Source: JBGAPH01 sp046349955
GTDB lineage: Bacteria; Planctomycetota; Planctomycetia; Pirellulales; JBGAPH01
Direction of reading: 5' to 3'
Length of the DNA stretch: 64,000 bases
Assembly (NCBI GenBank): GCA_046349955.1
Contig: JAXMBI010000015.1
Span: forward strand, 62,001-126,000
Shown here: positions 1 through 8,002 of the stretch, one piece after another
Position numbering within the stretch: the first letter of the stretch is position 1
How the letters are laid out: each line of letters begins with the position of its first letter
Translations under genes and position numbers: made by a program
The notes under the pieces: model-generated
The model's database searches: none
The model's input: only the letters and a program-made list of their open reading frames with translations
Told to the model about the DNA's origin: nothing

Positions 1-483
1 GGGCAACTTGTTGCGGATTTGGCCGGCGGCCTGACCGCGGCCTGGTATGCCGAATCACTGGCGGCAGTCGATCCGAATCGAGGGCCGTCCATGCCGACCG
101 GCCGGGGCGGCCGATTCGCCGATGTCGATGATGGGCTGTCCAATACGCTGCTGGTCGGCGAACGGTCGGGCCAGCCTGGATACTATTCGGGAAACGGGGG
201 ATACTCGCCTCGCGAACCGCGGCCAGGAGCATGCACCGTCGATCAGTTGCCAGACGCCGATCCGGTTGACGGCGTCTGGGTGTTTTCGTCGAGTCCTTTG
301 GTCTCCGAGTTGGCGTTGAACTGGGAGAACTGCAACGGCTTCTATAGCTTCCACGACGGAGTCAATGCCGCGTTCTGCGACGGATCCGTTCACTTCTGGA
401 CCGAGGGCATCGATCCGCGAATTGTGCATGCCGCCGTAAGCCGTGCGGGCGGAGAGCCAGTGGACGCCGGGGCTCTTCGGTAA
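1..483 (+). CDS. DUF1559 domain protein, C-terminal part (5' end outside window)
   Basis: The frame is open from base 1, so only the C-terminal ~160 residues are present. The tail has the DUF1559 features: a DGLSNTLLVGER-type segment, then HDGVNAAFCDGSVHFW, the usual terminal histidine/Asp-Gly signature. DUF1559 proteins are planctomycete proteins that carry a type IV pilin-like N-terminus; that part is not visible here. They are presumed to be exported or pseudopilin-like, and their function is not established. The frame ends at TAA 481-483. Immediately after, the next frame would encode a very hydrophobic segment (see findings). Confidence 0.85.
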   Translation, partial: GQLVADLAGGLTAAWYAESLAAVDPNRGPSMPTGRGGRFADVDDGLSNTLLVGERSGQPGYYSGNGGYSPREPRPGACTVDQLPDADPVDGVWVFSSSPLVSELALNWENCNGFYSFHDGVNAAFCDGSVHFWTEGIDPRIVHAAVSRAGGEPVDAGALR

Positions 484-697
484 TCTTCCTCGCCCTGGCG
501 TTCCTCGTGATCGCCGCCTTGTTCGTGTTTTTCGGCCTCGGGCTGGAGGGCTGATCGCGCCCGCCGCCGCACAGGTTGCACCTGCCCCGCCCGCGTGCTT
601 CAATGCGGGGAAGTTCGTCGCCCGTTAAGCCGGTGGGCGGGCTCGCCTGCCTTCGGCCCCCTCCCGCAGATCATCTCTCCGCACCAAGGAGCCCCGC

Positions 698-1576
698 ATG
701 TTTCGCCGCTTCTCCTTCCTGGCCTTGGCCTTGTTGCTGGCCGCATCCTGGCGGGCCGCCCCGACTCAGGCAGAGGACGCCGCGCCCAAGAAGGCCGCGC
801 GCATGCTCATGGTCACCGAGAGCCAGGGCTTCAAGCACGGCTCGGTCACCCGCAAGGAGAACGAACTCTCGCCGGCCGAGCGCACGATGACCGAGCTCGG
901 CGTCCGCAGCGGGCTGTTCCGCGTCGATTGCACGCAGGACACCGCCAAGGACTTCACCAAGGAGAAGCTCGACAACTACGACATCGTCTTCTTCTACACG
1001 ACTGGCGATCTGCCGATCCCCGAGGACGTGCGCGACTACTTCTTCAACGACTGGCTCAAGAAGAAGGGACACGGCTTCATCGGCGCCCACTCGGCGGCCG
1101 ACACCTACCACAACTACGAGCCCTACTGGGACATGATCGGCGGCACCTTCGATGGGCACCCCTGGGGCTCCGATCAAACAGTGACGGTGACCGTGCATGA
1201 CCAAGAACACCCGGTCAGCCGGCCCTGGGGCCAAGAGTTCTCGATCCAGGACGAGATCTACCAGTTCAAGCACTGGCAGCCCGAAAAGGTGCGCGTGCTG
1301 ATGAGCCTGAACATGGCCAAGACCGATCTCAAGAAGCCGTACCATGTGCCGATCGCCTGGGTCAAGGAATACGGCGACGGGAAGGTGCTGCACATGAGCC
1401 TGGGGCACCGCGAAGAGGTGTGGGCGAATCCTACCTACCAGGAGTCGCTCCTGGGGGGCGTGAAGTGGATCCTCGGCCTCGAGCCCGGCAACGACACCGT
1501 GAACCCCGACGTCTCGGCCGAGCAAGACGCCAAAGCCAAGGCCGACTTCGCCGCCGCCGGCGGCAAGGCTGAATAG
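698..1576 (+). CDS. ThuA-like domain secreted protein
   Basis: 292 residues with an N-terminal signal peptide (hydrophobic stretch around residues 6-24, ending near TQAEDA). The rest matches the ThuA-like (trehalose-utilisation) fold, a glutamine-amidotransferase-like fold: RMLMVTESQGFKH at the start, YDIVFFYTTGDLP in the middle, then GFIGAHSAADTYHNYEPYWDMIGG and GKVLHMSLGHREEVW. In planctomycetes these proteins are common and are thought to act on sugars or in carbohydrate turnover, but the reaction is not established. The ATG start gives a proper signal peptide. It stands alone, convergent with the DUF885 gene, with a large inverted repeat between them. Confidence 0.85.
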   Translation: MFRRFSFLALALLLAASWRAAPTQAEDAAPKKAARMLMVTESQGFKHGSVTRKENELSPAERTMTELGVRSGLFRVDCTQDTAKDFTKEKLDNYDIVFFYTTGDLPIPEDVRDYFFNDWLKKKGHGFIGAHSAADTYHNYEPYWDMIGGTFDGHPWGSDQTVTVTVHDQEHPVSRPWGQEFSIQDEIYQFKHWQPEKVRVLMSLNMAKTDLKKPYHVPIAWVKEYGDGKVLHMSLGHREEVWANPTYQESLLGGVKWILGLEPGNDTVNPDVSAEQDAKAKADFAAAGGKAE

Positions 1577-1592
1577 CCAGGTAAAGAGAATA

Positions 1593-1765
1593 CGAACCGC
1601 GGAGACGCGAAGACGCGCAGGATACAGAGGAGATTTCTCGCAAAGGCGCAAAGGTCGCAAAGTTGGCAGAGCGCCGCAGACTGCTCGATTCCATCTTGGC
1701 GAGCTTTGCGCCTTTGCGAGAAACTTCTTTCTCTTCCTCCGCGTCTTCGCGCCTCCGCGGTTCGT
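1593..1765. repeat. nested inverted-repeat element A (MITE-like)
   Basis: Two nested inverted repeats. The outer arms (CGAACCGCGGAG..., 1593 onward, and its complement ending near 1765) enclose a perfect 20-bp inner repeat: tttctcgcaaaggcgcaaag at 1634-1653 and its exact reverse complement at 1704-1723. It lies between two convergent genes and its right end reaches the stop codon region of the DUF885 gene. It could fold as one long hairpin in either transcript. The inner 20-mer recurs exactly in the element at 7267-7420, so this is a dispersed repeat rather than a simple terminator. Confidence 0.85.
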
Positions 1766-3580
1766 CTATTTTGCAGCGCTGACCGTGCCGGCCGGCGGTT
1801 GTTTCGTCGCGCGGATGTAGTCGTTCACTTGCGCTTCGAGCACGTCGAGGGGTACGGCGCCGCTGCCGAGGACGACGTCGTGGAACTTGCGGATGTCGAA
1901 GCGGTCGCCGAGTTCTTTTTCTGCCCGCGCGCGGAGTTCGCGAATCTTGAGCTCGCCCATCTTGTAGGCGACGGCCTGCCCCGGCCAAGAAATGTAGCGG
2001 TCGACCTCGGCCACGATGTTGTGCTGCGAGAGAGCCGTGTTGGCCGCCATGAAGTCGATCGCCTGTTGGCGCGTCCAGCCTAGGGCATGCATGCCAGTGT
2101 CCACGACGAGCCGGCAGGCCCGCCACATCTCATAGCTGAGTCGGCCGAAATCGCTGTAGGGATCTTGGTAGAAGTCCATCTCCTGGCCCAGCTTCTCAGC
2201 ATACAGGCCCCAACCCTCGATGAACGCGGTGACTCCGGCGAAACGGCGAAACGGCGCCAGTTCGCCTAGCTCTTGCTGCAGCGCGATCTGCAGGTGATGC
2301 CCCGGCACAGCTTCGTGCAGCGACAGCGCTTCGACCTCGTAGAGCGGGCGGCTCTTCAGGTCGTAGGTGTTCACGTAGTAGAAGCCGGCGCGGGTGCCGT
2401 CGCCGGCCGGTTGCATGTAATAGGCGGTGGTCGTTTGCGGAGCGATGAAGTCGGGCACGGGGCGGATGCCGTAGGGCATGCGCGGCAACGTGCCGAAGAG
2501 TTCAGGCAGCTTGCCGTCGGCCTTCTTGAGGGCGAAGGCCACCTTCTCCATCAGCTCTTCGGGCGTCTTGGGGTAGAACTTCGGATCGTTCCGCAGATGC
2601 TCGACGAACTGCTCGCGCGTCCCTTGGAAGCCGGCCCGCTTGACGACCTCTTCCATCTCCTTGCGAATCCGCGCCACTTCGGCCAGACCCGTCTGATGTA
2701 CTTGCTCGGGCGTCACGTCGAGCGTGGTGAACTTCCGCACCCGGTGGCGATAGAACTCGCGGCCGTTCGGCAAGCCCGCCGCGCCAATCGTGCCGCGGGC
2801 AGCCGGCACGTATTCCTTCTTGAGGAACTCGTAGAACTCCCGGTAGCCAGGCACGACTGACTCGGCGATCGCCTTGGCGGCCTCTGCCTGCAGGCGAGAG
2901 TGCTCGCTTCTGGGCACGGTGTCGGGAATCGACTGGAGCGACTCGTAGAGCCGGCTCTGCTTGGGGTCCGACACCAAGTGCGGCTCGATGATCTTCTCGT
3001 AGCCGCGGAGCGAAACTTCAGGGAGCACGACGCCGGTCTTCAGCCCTTCGCGCAGCAGTTCGATGTGCTGTCGGGCAAAGGGCAGAAAGCCGCGCAGCCG
3101 GGCGATGTAGTTCTCGTAGTCCTTGGTCGTCACCAGCGGGACCGACTTGTCGAGCTCAGGGAACTCGACGTGAAAGCCTTCGCGGTTGGTGATCGGCATC
3201 AGGTGGCTGCGAAAGCCGTATTCGGCAATCGAGTCTTCCGTGAGCCGCCGGAAGAGGTCGTAATCGACGCGGCGCTCGGCCGAAAGCGCGTTGCGATCGA
3301 TCTCCTGCAGCTTCGAGTAGAACCGCTGATCCGCGGCCAGCCGCTCTTCGTGATCGGCGAGGCCCACCTGGGGCAGCTTGTCGTTCTGGCGATTGTCCCC
3401 CGCCTGCGTGGCGAAGAGGGGATCGATCTTCATCGAATGCGCCCAGGCCTCAGCTAGGAGCGCGGCCAGAGCTTCGTCTGCCTTCGTGGCGGCGGCGGCT
3501 GGCACGTCTTCGGCCCTCGCGGCGTGGGTGACAATCAGCAGAAGACCAGCCAACAGAGCGGACAAACGGCGGCAAGGCAT
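1766..3580 (-). CDS. DUF885 family protein, putative exported metallopeptidase-like
   Basis: 604 residues starting at ATG 3578-3580 (MPCRRLSALLAGLLL...), which gives a clean signal peptide of about 22 residues; the frame is open further upstream but that would bury the signal. The C-terminal half has the DUF885 hallmark HEAVPGHHLQ, a histidine-rich HExxH-like motif thought to bind a metal, followed by FIEGWGLYAEKLG with a likely third ligand. Members are related to zinc carboxypeptidases and are mostly uncharacterised; some may be dipeptidases. The start is only two bases past the stop of the pterin dehydratase gene, so the two are probably co-transcribed. Confidence 0.85.
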   Translation of the reverse strand: MPCRRLSALLAGLLLIVTHAARAEDVPAAAATKADEALAALLAEAWAHSMKIDPLFATQAGDNRQNDKLPQVGLADHEERLAADQRFYSKLQEIDRNALSAERRVDYDLFRRLTEDSIAEYGFRSHLMPITNREGFHVEFPELDKSVPLVTTKDYENYIARLRGFLPFARQHIELLREGLKTGVVLPEVSLRGYEKIIEPHLVSDPKQSRLYESLQSIPDTVPRSEHSRLQAEAAKAIAESVVPGYREFYEFLKKEYVPAARGTIGAAGLPNGREFYRHRVRKFTTLDVTPEQVHQTGLAEVARIRKEMEEVVKRAGFQGTREQFVEHLRNDPKFYPKTPEELMEKVAFALKKADGKLPELFGTLPRMPYGIRPVPDFIAPQTTTAYYMQPAGDGTRAGFYYVNTYDLKSRPLYEVEALSLHEAVPGHHLQIALQQELGELAPFRRFAGVTAFIEGWGLYAEKLGQEMDFYQDPYSDFGRLSYEMWRACRLVVDTGMHALGWTRQQAIDFMAANTALSQHNIVAEVDRYISWPGQAVAYKMGELKIRELRARAEKELGDRFDIRKFHDVVLGSGAVPLDVLEAQVNDYIRATKQPPAGTVSAAK

Positions 3581-3582
3581 GC

Positions 3583-3945
3583 TCAACTCTTCACCTTCAC
3601 GGGCAATTGGTCGATCTTGGCGGCCAGAATGAAGTCGTTCTCGGAAAGCCCGCCGATGGCGTGCGTCCAGATTTCGATCCACAGCTTGCGGTAGCCTTCC
3701 AAGTGTAGATCAGGGTGGTGCTGCTCTTCCTCGGCCAGCTTGGCCACGGCGTTGAAGAAGTCGAGGCCGGCGACGAAGTTCTTCATCACCCAGTCCTTGC
3801 GAATCCGCAGGCCGTCGTGCGTCAGCCTCCAGCCGCTCAGCCGCTCGACCTGCCGACGGGCGTCATCGGCCGAATAAGCCGGCACGCCCCCTTCGCACGG
3901 CCCGCACTTCTTTTGCGTCAGTTGATCGGTGGTCTGCGATTGCAT
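3583..3945 (-). CDS. pterin-4a-carbinolamine dehydratase (PCD/DCoH family)
   Basis: 120 residues. The central motif EEEQHHPDLHLEGYRKLWIE has the two histidines and proline of the PCD active site, followed by the conserved THAIGGLSENDFILAAKID end. PCD dehydrates 4a-hydroxytetrahydrobiopterin made by aromatic amino acid hydroxylases; in bacteria lacking these it may serve molybdopterin or other pterin chemistry. The start at ATG 3943-3945 is chosen because GGAGGAT lies a few bases upstream on this strand. It is the first gene of a two-gene unit with the DUF885 gene (2-base gap). No aromatic hydroxylase is present in the window. Confidence 0.92.
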   Translation of the reverse strand: MQSQTTDQLTQKKCGPCEGGVPAYSADDARRQVERLSGWRLTHDGLRIRKDWVMKNFVAGLDFFNAVAKLAEEEQHHPDLHLEGYRKLWIEIWTHAIGGLSENDFILAAKIDQLPVKVKS

Positions 3946-3965
3946 GGCAAATCCTCCCAAAATAG

Positions 3966-3986
3966 CCCCCCGTCAATGACGGGGGG
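3966..3986. repeat. REP-like palindrome (CCCCCCGTC arms)
   Basis: A perfect 9-bp inverted repeat, CCCCCCGTC / GACGGGGGG, with a 3-base loop. A close relative with 10-bp arms and a different loop is at 24417-24439. Confidence 0.85.
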
Positions 3987-4081
3987 ACTTCCACCGCAAG
4001 TCCGCCGCTTGCGCTCGTTGCAGGACAACACGTCGAATACGTCAGCCAAACAACGTTGCTTTCGCTTCGACGATCGTTGTC

Positions 4082-4106
4082 CCCCCGGCGACTCGCCGGG
4101 GGCTAA
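4082..4106. repeat. REP-like palindrome, copy 1 of 4
   Basis: Arms CCCCCGGCGA and TCGCCGGGGG followed by CTAA. The same sequence occurs at 4209-4233, 24361-24385 and 25511-25535, always between genes. Confidence 0.9.
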
Positions 4107-4208
4107 TGCACAAACGGCTCCACCGAAACCCCGCCGCTTGCGTTCACGCCGCCGAACGAGTCGCAGCGAACGCAAAGTCATGGTGGCTTCCGCCGCAACG
4201 CTCCCGCT

Positions 4209-4233
4209 CCCCCGGCGACTCGCCGGGGGCTAA
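4209..4233. repeat. REP-like palindrome, copy 2 of 4
   Basis: Identical to the copy at 4082-4106, including the CTAA tail, in the same orientation about 127 bases further on. Confidence 0.9.
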
Positions 4234-4414
4234 TGGGCGTGATTCGGATTATAACGGCCCCGTTGGGCCCCCGCAGGATGCAACTGCTGATCCGAACTGT
4301 GGCCCTGCTTGCTCTACGCGTCGACCTTTGCCGGGGTTCCAAGGGCCTCCCTGCCGCGGCGAAGCCGCAAGCGATAGACTGGCGGAACCACCAGAATCCT
4401 CGAAGCTTTGATTC

Positions 4415-5476
4415 ATGCCGGCCGCTCTTTCCGCCGTCGACTATCTCCCCCACCCCGAGAAGCACGCCCCTGCGCCGGTCTGCGTCGTCTACGGCGACGA
4501 GGCGCTCCTCAAGCGCCGCGCGCTCGAAACCCTGCGGCACGCCGTGCTCGGCGAGGGGGACGCCGAGTTCTCGCTCTCCCGCTTCGAGGGGGACGAAACG
4601 CCGCTCCGCGACGTGATGGACGAGCTGGCCACGCTCGGCCTGTTCGGCGGCGGCCGGCGGCTGGTAGTGGTCGACGACGCCGACGGCTTTGTGAGTAAGC
4701 ATCGCTCGGAACTCGAAGACTACGTGCAGCATCCGCAGCAGAGCAACGTGCTCGCGCTCTCGGTTTCGAGCTGGCCGTCGAACACCCGCCTGGCCAAGGC
4801 GGTCGCGAGCACCGGCCTGGCCATCGAATGCAAGGCCCCCGGCGAAGCCCAAACGCCGCGCTGGCTCACTGCCTGGGCCAAGAGCAGCCACCAGCTCGCG
4901 CTGCCGGCCGAATGTGCCGAGGCCATGGTCGAGGCGATCGGCCCTGAGCTGGGCTTGCTCGACCAGGAACTCGCCAAGCTGGCCGGCGTCGTCGGCCCCG
5001 GCGGTAAGGTGACGCTCGAACTCGTCGACGAGTACGTCGCCGGCTGGCGCGTGAAGACCGCCTGGACGATGCTCGACGCTGCGCTCGACGGCCAGACCGG
5101 CGCCGCCCTGGGCCAGCTCGACCGCCTGCTCCAGTCGGGCGAGAACGCGATCGGCATCCTGGCGCAGATTTCGGCCACGCTCCGCCGCTTCGCCGCCGCC
5201 ACCCGCTTCATCGAGCAGGCCGAGGCCGAAGGGCGAAAGATCACGCTGCGCAGCGCGCTCGAGCGGGCCGAGGTGAAGCCCTTCGTCATCAATCGCGCGG
5301 AAGGGCAAATGCGCCGCCTGGGGCGCGACCGGGCAGGGCGGCTGTTTGCGGTGCTCCTAGAAGCCGACCTCGCCCTCAAGGGCGCCAGCTCAGCTCCGGC
5401 CCGCGCCCGTCTGGAGCTCGAGCGGCTGGTCGCCTGGCTGTCCGCCCCGCCTGCAAAGCCGGCGCAGGCCGGCTGA
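4415..5476 (+). CDS. holA: DNA polymerase III subunit delta (HolA)
   Basis: 353 residues, the usual length of the clamp-loader delta subunit that opens the sliding clamp. The N-terminus (VCVVYGDEALLKRRALETLR) and the following SRFEGDE...DELATLGLFGGGRRLVVVDDAD region are characteristic of delta, as is the QLDRLLQSGENAIGILAQIS segment of the helical C-terminal domain. The protein is cytoplasmic and works with gamma/tau and delta-prime. The ATG start is close to where homologues begin. It is followed on the same strand by the PII gene and the CCA-adding enzyme gene; the 160-base gap to PII makes co-transcription uncertain. Confidence 0.93.
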   Translation: MPAALSAVDYLPHPEKHAPAPVCVVYGDEALLKRRALETLRHAVLGEGDAEFSLSRFEGDETPLRDVMDELATLGLFGGGRRLVVVDDADGFVSKHRSELEDYVQHPQQSNVLALSVSSWPSNTRLAKAVASTGLAIECKAPGEAQTPRWLTAWAKSSHQLALPAECAEAMVEAIGPELGLLDQELAKLAGVVGPGGKVTLELVDEYVAGWRVKTAWTMLDAALDGQTGAALGQLDRLLQSGENAIGILAQISATLRRFAAATRFIEQAEAEGRKITLRSALERAEVKPFVINRAEGQMRRLGRDRAGRLFAVLLEADLALKGASSAPARARLELERLVAWLSAPPAKPAQAG

Positions 5477-5637
5477 CGTAGCCCGCCTCATGTAGCAAGC
5501 CCCAACGTAGCCGGCGCCGTGCGCCGAATGTTGAAGCGCTGTGGCCAGCCACGGCAGTTGCCCCGCGCTTGCACGCCGGCCCCGATTCTGCCAGGCTAAG
5601 CGCTGGGCAGTAGGGCGAATTGGCGGAGCTCGAGCGC

Positions 5638-5985
5638 GTGAAACTCTTGTGGGTGATCATTCAGCCGACCAAGCTGCACTCGCTGCGCGAGGCGCTCGAC
5701 AAGATCGGCGTCACGCGGATGACCGTTTGCGACGCCCAGGGCTATGGCCGCCAGCGCGGCCGCACCGAAATGTACCGGGGGCATGAGTACAAAACGAACC
5801 TGCTGCGGAAGATCGCCCTCGAAATCGTGGTGAACGACGATTTCGTCGACCGCACGATCGACACGGTGATGGCGGTCGCCCGCACGGGGCCCGAGGGGGC
5901 GATCGGCGACGGCAAGATCTTCGTACTGCCGATCGACGACGTGATCCAGGTCGGCGGTCCCGAGCGGGGCAAGAGCGCCGTGTAG
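5638..5985 (+). CDS. P-II family nitrogen regulatory protein
   Basis: 115 residues. PII proteins are trimeric sensors of ATP/ADP and 2-oxoglutarate that regulate nitrogen metabolism. I take the GTG at 5638 as start: it gives MKLLWVIIQPTKL, matching the standard PII N-terminus, has CGGAG nine bases upstream, and puts the T-loop tyrosine exactly at residue 51 (YRGHEY), the uridylylation site in proteobacterial GlnB. Lys58 and the GYGRQRG T-loop motif are also present. The B-loop reads TGPEGAIGDGKIF, three residues longer than the GlnB TGKIGDGKIF. There is no ammonium transporter gene beside it, so which nitrogen target it controls is unknown. Confidence 0.93.
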   Translation: MKLLWVIIQPTKLHSLREALDKIGVTRMTVCDAQGYGRQRGRTEMYRGHEYKTNLLRKIALEIVVNDDFVDRTIDTVMAVARTGPEGAIGDGKIFVLPIDDVIQVGGPERGKSAV

Positions 5986-6009
5986 TCGGAGCTGCTCCGC
6001 CGCGAACCC

Positions 6010-7257
6010 ATGCTCAAGCCGTTCGACGATACGCCGAGATACCGCTTTGCGCTCGAGGTCGTGCAAACGCTGCACGAGCAGGGCCACCTGGCGCTGTTCG
6101 CCGGCGGCAGCGTACGCGATCATCTGCTCGGCAAGCCGCCGAAGGACTTCGACGTCGCCACCGACGCCGTTCCGGAGCGCGTCCGCAAGGTGTTTCGTCG
6201 CCGCCGCACCCTGGCGATCGGCGCGGCCTTTGGCGTGATCAGCGTCGTCGGGCCCAAGGGGGCCGGGCAGGTCGACGTCGTCACCTTTCGCGAAGAGTCC
6301 GACTACCAAGACGGCCGCCGCCCAGGACGCGTCTGCTTCAGCACGCCCCAGCTCGATGCCCAGCGCCGCGACTTCACGATCAATGGCCTGTTCTACGACC
6401 CGCTCGCACGCCGCGTGATCGACTACGTGGGGGGCGAGGCCGATCTCGCGGCCGGCCTGGTCCGCGCGATCGGCGATCCTACGGAGCGCTTCGCTGAAGA
6501 CAAGCTGCGGATGCTCCGCGCCGTGCGCTTTGCCGCCGCGCTCGAGTTCGAGCTCGACGCTGCGACCCGCGAGGCGGCGAGCGCCATGGCCGAGCAAGTG
6601 GCGGGCGTCAGCCCCGAGCGGATCGCCGGCGAATTGCGGCGGATGCTCGTCGATCGCCAGCGGGCACGCGCCATCGAGCTGCTCCGCGAGACGGGGCAGC
6701 TCGCGGTAATCCTGCCGGAGTTGGCCGAGGCGTCCCGCGACGCGAGCGGCTGGTCGCGACGCCTGGCGGCGCTGGCCGCGCTCGACGCGCCAGAGTTCCC
6801 CCTGGCGCTAGCCGTGTTGCTCCGGGGAACACCGCCGAGAGCGGGCCGCGAAGCCGGGGAGCGGCTGCGGCTGTCGAACCAGGAGGCCGACCGCATCGTG
6901 TGGCTGTTGCAGCACGAGCAGGCACTTGCCGACGCCAGCGCGCTGCCGTGGCCGCGTTTGCAGCGGCTGCTGCTCGAGCCAGGCATCCACGACCTGCTCG
7001 CCCTGCACGAGGCGGCGAGCCCCGCCGACGAACGCTCGAACGCATCGACCGCGCGCTGCCGCGAGATTCTCGCGCGTCCGCAGGCCGACTGGAACCCGCC
7101 GCCCCTGGTAGGGGGCGACGACCTCAAACGCGCCGGCATTCCGCCCGGCCCCCAATACCGCGCGCTGCTCGACCAGCTCCGCGACGCCCAACTCCGCGGC
7201 GAGATCCGCACCGCGGCAGAGGCGCTCTCGCTGGCAGCGCGGTTGCTCGGTGAATGA
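6010..7257 (+). CDS. CCA tRNA nucleotidyltransferase / poly(A) polymerase family protein
   Basis: 415 residues. The head domain of class II nucleotidyltransferases is clear: LFAGGSVRDHLLGKPPKDFDVATDA contains the GGxxRD and DxD catalytic motifs, followed by RRDFTINGLFYDP and the RRM-like RAIGDPTERFAEDKLRMLRAVRFAA motif that binds the nucleotide. These enzymes either add or repair the 3' CCA of tRNAs or polyadenylate RNA; the sequence alone does not separate the two. The tRNA-Arg gene in this window does not encode CCA, so a CCA-adding enzyme is needed somewhere in the genome. It starts 24 bases after the PII stop and is probably co-transcribed with it. Confidence 0.9.
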   Translation: MLKPFDDTPRYRFALEVVQTLHEQGHLALFAGGSVRDHLLGKPPKDFDVATDAVPERVRKVFRRRRTLAIGAAFGVISVVGPKGAGQVDVVTFREESDYQDGRRPGRVCFSTPQLDAQRRDFTINGLFYDPLARRVIDYVGGEADLAAGLVRAIGDPTERFAEDKLRMLRAVRFAAALEFELDAATREAASAMAEQVAGVSPERIAGELRRMLVDRQRARAIELLRETGQLAVILPELAEASRDASGWSRRLAALAALDAPEFPLALAVLLRGTPPRAGREAGERLRLSNQEADRIVWLLQHEQALADASALPWPRLQRLLLEPGIHDLLALHEAASPADERSNASTARCREILARPQADWNPPPLVGGDDLKRAGIPPGPQYRALLDQLRDAQLRGEIRTAAEALSLAARLLGE

Positions 7258-7266
7258 GCAGAGTTT

Positions 7267-7420
7267 GAACCACAAAGGCACGAAGCCACGAAGAACTCAG
7301 ACAGAGTTTCTCGCAAAGGCGCAAAGCACGCTAAGAACTCGAGGGAGCCGCCCGCTTTGCGATCTGTGCGCCTTTGCGAGAAGGCATTGTATTCTTTGTG
7401 TCTTCGTGCCTTCGTGGTTC
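7267..7420. repeat. nested inverted-repeat element B (MITE-like)
   Basis: The outer arms are gaaccacaaaggcacgaag (7267-7285) and its complement at 7402-7420 with one mismatch. The inner arms begin with tttctcgcaaaggcgcaaag (7307-7326), identical to the inner arm of element A at 1634-1653, and pair with 7366-7382. It again lies between two convergent genes (CCA-adding enzyme and a small membrane protein). Confidence 0.85.
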
Positions 7421-7428
7421 GATGGATC

Positions 7429-7833
7429 CTACAGCACCACCCAGGTCAGCAGCAGCGTGGCGACGGCCATCAGCACCAGGCCCACGCAGAAGATTGCGTC
7501 CAGGGTGCGTTCGAAGTGCCGCCAGCGTTGGCTGAAGCCGGTGCGGAGGCCCATGAAGCTCATCACCGACGCGACCATGAACAACATGGCGCTCACGGTC
7601 AGCACGTCGTCGACGATGATGTCGATCCGGCTGAGCTGCTTCACCACCGCGATCAGGCCGATCGCCGTGAGGCACACGCCCACCATCCCGGCCGACACCG
7701 ACAAGATCGTCAGCAGGTGCGTGGTGTAGCGGTCGGCGTCTGACTGCGGTGCGGGCGCGGGCGCCTCAGGCTCGGGCCGCTCCACCGGGCGATCGGTGCG
7801 GGTAAGCGGGCTGTCGACGGCCGGGCGATTCAA
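7429..7833 (-). CDS. small polytopic membrane protein of unknown function
   Basis: About 134 residues: a proline/glutamate-rich N-terminus (to about residue 35) followed by three or four hydrophobic segments (LLTILSVSAGMVGVCLTAIG, VLTVSAMLFMVASVMSFMG, IFCVGLVLMAVATLLLTWVVL). I do not recognise the family with confidence. No ATG is available before the first membrane segment, so a TTG at 7831-7833 is the likely start. It stands divergent from the membrane gene at 8003. Confidence 0.65.
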   Translation of the reverse strand: MNRPAVDSPLTRTDRPVERPEPEAPAPAPQSDADRYTTHLLTILSVSAGMVGVCLTAIGLIAVVKQLSRIDIIVDDVLTVSAMLFMVASVMSFMGLRTGFSQRWRHFERTLDAIFCVGLVLMAVATLLLTWVVL

Positions 7834-8002
7834 GGTTGCACTCGCAAGAAGGGATACCCGCGCCGGCCGCGCTCGCCGCCGGGCCCTTTCAGCCTAACAG
7901 CCCGCCGCCTTTCTCGAAACGCTGGCCGCCGCCCGTTAAGGGGGCCCCTCGGTTGCGGTTGGTCGGGCAGAGACCACCTGGTGCAATTGGGAGTGCAGTG
8001 TG

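Larger units (their letters stand above)
3946..4414. other. gene-free stretch with an array of REP-like palindromes
   Basis: About 470 bases between the pterin dehydratase start (minus) and holA start (plus). I see no convincing protein gene. It holds three GC-rich palindromes at 3966-3986, 4082-4106 and 4209-4233. The spacers between them resemble each other (both contain a CCGCCGCTTGCG segment preceded by TCCACCG), so the array looks like a BIME-type tandem of REP units. Promoters for both divergent genes must also lie here but none is clear. Confidence 0.75.

Noticed and set aside
7250..7743. Short plus-strand frames with FVPSW and CVFAP-like segments
   Set aside because: They are translations of the nested-repeat element B and have no start signals.
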